A DNA stretch of 64,000 nt from Marinoscillum sp. (lineage in GTDB: Bacteria > Bacteroidota > Bacteroidia > Cytophagales > Cyclobacteriaceae). The translations under genes were made by a program, and so were the position numbers. The notes beneath the pieces are model-generated. The model did not search any database and was not told where the DNA came from. It was given only the letters and a program-made list of their open reading frames with translations. Every line of letters begins with the position of its first letter. Position 1 is the stretch's first letter. Shown piece after piece: positions 63,763 through 64,000 of this stretch. The stretch is taken from contig JAMWZA010000009.1 in NCBI GenBank assembly GCA_024305105.1, positions 1 to 64,000 of the forward strand, in the 5' to 3' direction.

Positions 63763-63996
63763 ATGGACCTAATAGAAATCGTCGGCTGGTGCGGAGCAGC
63801 TTTGCTGCTACTTGGCTTCTCCCTAAATGTCTTTCATGTCATTACGGCCAAATCTCGGCTGTATCTGATGCTAAATCTCATTTCATCAGCCATGCTGCTG
63901 TATAATGCGTACATGAATGGCATTTTCCCATTCGTGGTAGTGAATTCGGTGTGGGTACTATTTAGTGGGTATCAGCTAATCAGAAGACCTGGATGA
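63763..63996 (+). CDS. Small membrane protein (CBU_0592-like)
   Basis: 77 residues with three hydrophobic helices: IVGWCGAALLLLGFSLNVF, LYLMLNLISSAMLLYNAYM and FPFVVVNSVWVLFSGYQLI. The pattern resembles the CBU_0592 small membrane protein family, whose role is unknown. The gene is complete; its stop lies 4 bases from the window end. A 97-base gap separates it from ppx. Confidence 0.75.
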   Translation: MDLIEIVGWCGAALLLLGFSLNVFHVITAKSRLYLMLNLISSAMLLYNAYMNGIFPFVVVNSVWVLFSGYQLIRRPG

Positions 63997-64000
63997 TTTT

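Overview
The window is chromosomal DNA of a Bacteroidota, most likely a marine Cytophagales-type bacterium. This is inferred from: a secreted M43 protease with a type IX secretion C-terminal domain; a lipoprotein-anchored BamA/TamA-family protein (TamL type); DUF1573, DUF4369/TlpA and YwqK-repeat exported proteins; several lipoproteins with Bacteroidota-style signal peptides; LytTR regulation; TAnnTTTG-like -7 elements in front of some genes; and a modest G+C content by eye. I saw no rRNA, tRNA, CRISPR array, IS transposase or prophage module.

Layout. (1) About 1-10 kb is an accessory region. It holds an orphan lipoprotein, an antitoxin followed by a decayed RelE/ParE-type toxin, two tandem-repeat islands (21-bp x 11 and 41-bp x 5) that share similar palindromic ends, a cupin and a VOC protein, a toxin-first HigBA-like pair, and a type III restriction-modification operon (xre-res-mod) preceded by a large inverted repeat. 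(2) 10-20.4 kb carries secreted functions: two exported amidohydrolase-family proteins, an FtsX/MacB-type permease gene split by a perfect 290-bp tandem duplication, and a T9SS metalloprotease with two related small lipoproteins. (3) 20.4-25 kb carries glutaryl-CoA dehydrogenase divergent from tryptophan 2,3-dioxygenase (both fit tryptophan catabolism), a YwqK-repeat surface protein and a CoA-binding protein. (4) 25-51 kb is mostly housekeeping: an LRR protein, gyrB, an M1 peptidase, DUF1573, trpS, a phosphohexomutase, a Na/Ca exchanger, pgi, an rRNA/tRNA methyltransferase, tamL, hemF, PAP2, a LytTR regulator, riboflavin synthase, pcm, a thioesterase, a possible divergent DNA polymerase III psi-like protein, a TlpA lipoprotein, gatB and alaS. 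(5) 51-57 kb: an M23 peptidase, a CapA protein, MerR, dprA, an SLC13 transporter and an HMG-CoA-lyase-family enzyme. (6) 57-62.7 kb is a methionine operon on the minus strand under a recognisable SAM-I riboswitch. Here metH is split exactly at an interdomain linker by a four-helix-bundle (S23/IVS-type) gene flanked by 7-bp-periodic inverted repeats, followed by metF. (7) The window ends with a Ppx/GppA protein and a small membrane protein.

The most notable items are the 290-bp duplication that breaks an ABC permease in a potentially reversible way, the family of palindrome-capped tandem-repeat islands, the four-helix-bundle element inside metH under SAM-I control, the long inverted repeat in front of the type III R-M operon, and the protease with paired cysteine-rich lipoproteins. 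All family assignments come from reading motifs by eye. No database search was run.
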